A DNA stretch of 64,000 nt. Source: Oxyruncus cristatus (Eukaryota; Chordata; Aves; Passeriformes; Cotingidae). The stretch spans positions 62,001-126,000 of the forward strand of contig VXAY01002047.1 of the NCBI GenBank assembly GCA_013399855.1, read 5' to 3'. Position 1 is the first letter of the stretch, and the number at the start of each line of letters is the position of its first letter. A model generated the notes under the pieces. That model did not search any database, was not told the DNA's origin, and was given only the letters and a program-made list of their open reading frames with translations. Shown one piece after another: positions 61,336-64,000 of this stretch. A program made the position numbers and the translations under genes.

Positions 61336-63943
61336 AAGAAATGGGTAGGAATAGGGAACTGTGACCTGAAGATGAAGTTTGTGGGAAATGGGTAAACTTC
61401 CATGATGCCACCCTATGCAATTAGATACCGTGATGCAATTAAATCCATAAAACAGCTTGTCCAACTGAAAAAATTACCAGATCACAGAAAATACTGTTCT
61501 TTTGTCTTCTTGAGACTGAGTTTTTAAACAATTTTGAAAGGAGTGTGTGGGAAAGACTTAAGGGAGCATAAATAAAATGGAAGCAAGATTTTGGACAAGA
61601 AGCTCATGTCTCTAGTGCATAACAAGCCTTAGCAGCAGAAATGCTAGTGGCAGCATGGGAAGGCCTCTTTATGGCTTTATTTTCTTTATAAATACTGACA
61701 CTTTTCTCCAATGTCATTCTGACATTGGAGCCCCTGGAACAGCTTGTGCCTTTGCACAGAGTTTTGGCAGTATTTTTGTGGTTGTTTTTAAGAAAATAGG
61801 TCTAAGAAAAAAAAATCCTTCTTGGTTTCTTTTGATACTTCTTCTATCTTCTCATAACAGTTTTGACCGGGTGACTTTTTCCATTCTTTGTAAGTTTTTG
61901 ATTATTTCCCTTCTGTTGTCTTGTTTTACAGATGGTTTGAGAAGAATGTGCTGCGAAGAGTTAAAAAAGAGTTGAAAAAAAAGCAACCCCTTTATTATCT
62001 GAAAAATTGTAGTTATCATCATCTGATCTAGCAAAGTGCAACATGAGTTTTTTATCTTTTACATATTTTGAACTTCTGAGCCTTCAAAGGTCTCACATGC
62101 TACAGCCTTTTGGGTTGTTATTGTACTTTTTCCCAATCATTCCTGTATTCTTTCCCATTGTAATTAACATTTGATATGAGCCTTTCTTCAAATGATGTTT
62201 TTGAGGAGAGAAAGACTTCTACTTAATGTTACCTCCTTGTTTAGGTCTTCATGTGACTCTACCTTTTGTCACCATCCTTGCCCAACAGTGTATTTTCTCC
62301 ACATTAACCTGTTTTAATGTTACCTTGAGACAGGGATTGCCTGTAGTAATCTGGTTTTCTGTTTCCTTAGAGACACGGATCAAAGATTATTGATTGAAAC
62401 CAAATTTTAGTCATGTTCTGGAAAAATCAGTGCTCTTGATTTTTTGTACTGTGAGTTGCAACAGAAATCAGTATCTCCAAAATGAGGAGCGATGATGATG
62501 ATAATTAATATTACTACTACTAGTAGTAGTATTACTATTATTATTAAAATACCTGGGAAAGTCATGTGTTTTCTGGACTGTTGCATCATAATTTTCTTTT
62601 ATTCCCAAACATGGATACCTTGGAGATGTATTGGTTGCAAATTACTCCTTTCCGTGGTTCAGAGGATCATGCTGGTAACAGGTGCAAATGATCCAACTGA
62701 TAATGAGAACTTCAAGAATTGTTCAATGGAAACTGAAATCATGTGTGTATCAAATCACCTGTTGTTTCCACTGAGTTCAACAGGAGACAAGGAAATGCAC
62801 TACTTCTGAAAAAAATTAACCATGGCACATTTTCATCCATAACCACCTCCAATTCTCATTATTTTAGTAGCTGAGCAACACGGGAAGAGTGCTGGACAAC
62901 GTAGAGGCAGCAGAGCCCTCAGAAAGATTAGCATAAAACTGTGTGAGCAATTAGATACAGATTTCAGTCTGTCCTGTGTTCAAATCTGTCCTGATTTGAG
63001 CCTGGGAGTGTTCATTAGTGCAGTGTGGATTAAAGAAAATGCCAGTTCTGGGAAGCAGTACAGCAGACACCCTCTGTGCTTCAGCACACAAAGGTTGCTC
63101 AGCAGCACGTGAAATCAGAGCCTTGGACAGGCTTCCAAACTGCCCGAGTGTATTGATTCTGGCACCTGCTTTCATAAGCAGGTGCTCAGGTTTATGTGTC
63201 CAGATGAAGTTACCTCTTAACATCTTAATTACATGTCAGACTCTTGATATATTTGTTGTGTGAGCAGCACTGGGTGTTGTTAGCAAAGGCAATGGAGAAT
63301 GGAAGAATGCCAAAAAAAAATTGCAAGAAAACAAAAAACAAACCAAAACCAAGTGCTTGTTCTAAAAATATATGTCACAAATTTCATAATCTGTGGTAAA
63401 ATGACATTTGCATGGGATTATCTACTGAATGGAACCAGAATTGCAAGTCTACCAGCAGATGAGAGCATCCCTCAGCGCAGGTCAAGGGTTTCACTTCCCC
63501 CATTCTCTTGTGATGGAGCAAGGTTTTAGGAGATTGGGGGACTCTCTTGGAGTGTATTGGCAACATGTGTTTCGTTATGTGTGAATTAAATCAAGAGTGG
63601 CATTTGAGAGTTGTATTGAGTAATCTGATCTTTAAAATCATGATGAGATTTTACAGGGCAAGTTTTGGCCTGTTTATTAAAACCCATCTGGCATCCTCCA
63701 CATTGAAGGAAAAAAGGTATGTAATAATTTTCACTACATCATTATGAAGTCTGTTGTAGTACCTTTGAAAAGGCTGGTAAATCAGAAGTGCCTTGATGAT
63801 ATTCTGGAAAATCAGTGAGAACAGGACTTTCTTGGGTTGAGTGATTTATTATCCAGGTAGGAGGGGTTGGGCTGTGGTTATTGAGGCTGCACAGAGCTGT
63901 CTGCTAGAAATTTCATGGTCAGTATCTCTCTCCTTGGAGATGC
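61336..63943. other. Intergenic sequence, no gene recognised
   Basis: AT-rich sequence with a trinucleotide microsatellite near 62490-62545. Open frames on both strands are short and lack recognisable features. Confidence 0.6.
62491..62545. repeat. Compound trinucleotide repeat with 20-bp palindrome
   Basis: GAT units, then (ACT)3 meeting (AGT)3 head to head, then ATT units. The ACT/AGT junction forms a perfect 20-bp palindrome at 62512-62531. Confidence 0.75.
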
Positions 63944-64000
63944 TGTTGTGGTTTAACTCGATGGGTAGGTAAACATCACACAGCCAGTCACCAAAGTCTG
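63944..64000 (+). mobile_element. 5' tip of an avian LTR, cut by window end
   Basis: TGTTGTGGTTTAACTCGATG, then GGTAGGTAAACATCACACAG and CCAGTCACC, match the start of common avian ERVL-type LTRs (TGTCGTGGTTTAACCCC...CACGCAGCC layout). Only 57 bases are in view, so family, length and whether it is a solo LTR cannot be told. Confidence 0.75.

Noticed and set aside
62407..62809. Ile-rich frames on both strands
   Set aside because: They arise from translation of the GAT/ATT/ACT microsatellite.

Overview
This is eukaryotic nuclear DNA, AT-rich and intron-dominated, with GT-AG splice sites. CR1 LINE fragments ending in the ATTCTATG-type 3' repeat, together with solo long terminal repeats of avian type, point to a bird. 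A passerine is possible, but this is not proven by the window.

The only gene I can support is the 3' part of KIF16B (kinesin-3 family, also called SNX23), on the + strand. This motor carries early endosomes and binds PI3P through a C-terminal PX domain. Eight coding exons of the PX-ending transcript are visible: 1-208 (cut by the window edge), 3628-3786, 4626-4725, 5268-5318, 12055-12177, 18248-18337, 40740-40823 and 56233-56391. They join in frame to 323 residues plus a stop. The first three give the end of the coiled-coil tail and a linker. The last four, separated by introns of 6, 22 and 15 kb, give the PX domain. The 3' UTR follows, without a clear poly(A) site.

The most striking item is a 2.16-kb open exon at 6329-8488, between the 51-nt exon (5268-5318) and the first PX exon. 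It has a good 3' splice site, is in phase 0 with the upstream exon, stays open for 719 codons from the first base after the acceptor, and is followed by plausible poly(A) signals. It would give a second KIF16B C-terminus. That form would lack the PX domain and carry instead a long Ser-rich region and a beta-rich C-terminal half that may hold PH-like domains. I cannot tell from here whether this isoform is already catalogued.

The introns hold mobile-element remains. A CR1 LINE (18.4-20.2 kb) is split by a 491-bp antisense solo LTR flanked by a 6-bp duplication. A 954-bp solo LTR (43786-44739) has a 5-bp duplication and contains two tandem CTCF-like motifs. Short CR1 tails lie at 16.5, 28.7 and 61.1 kb, and an internally deleted CR1 lies at 57.7-58.4 kb just past the gene. 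The window ends in the first bases of another avian-type LTR. No tRNA, rRNA, CRISPR array or second protein-coding gene could be supported; 58.4-64 kb appears to be intergenic.
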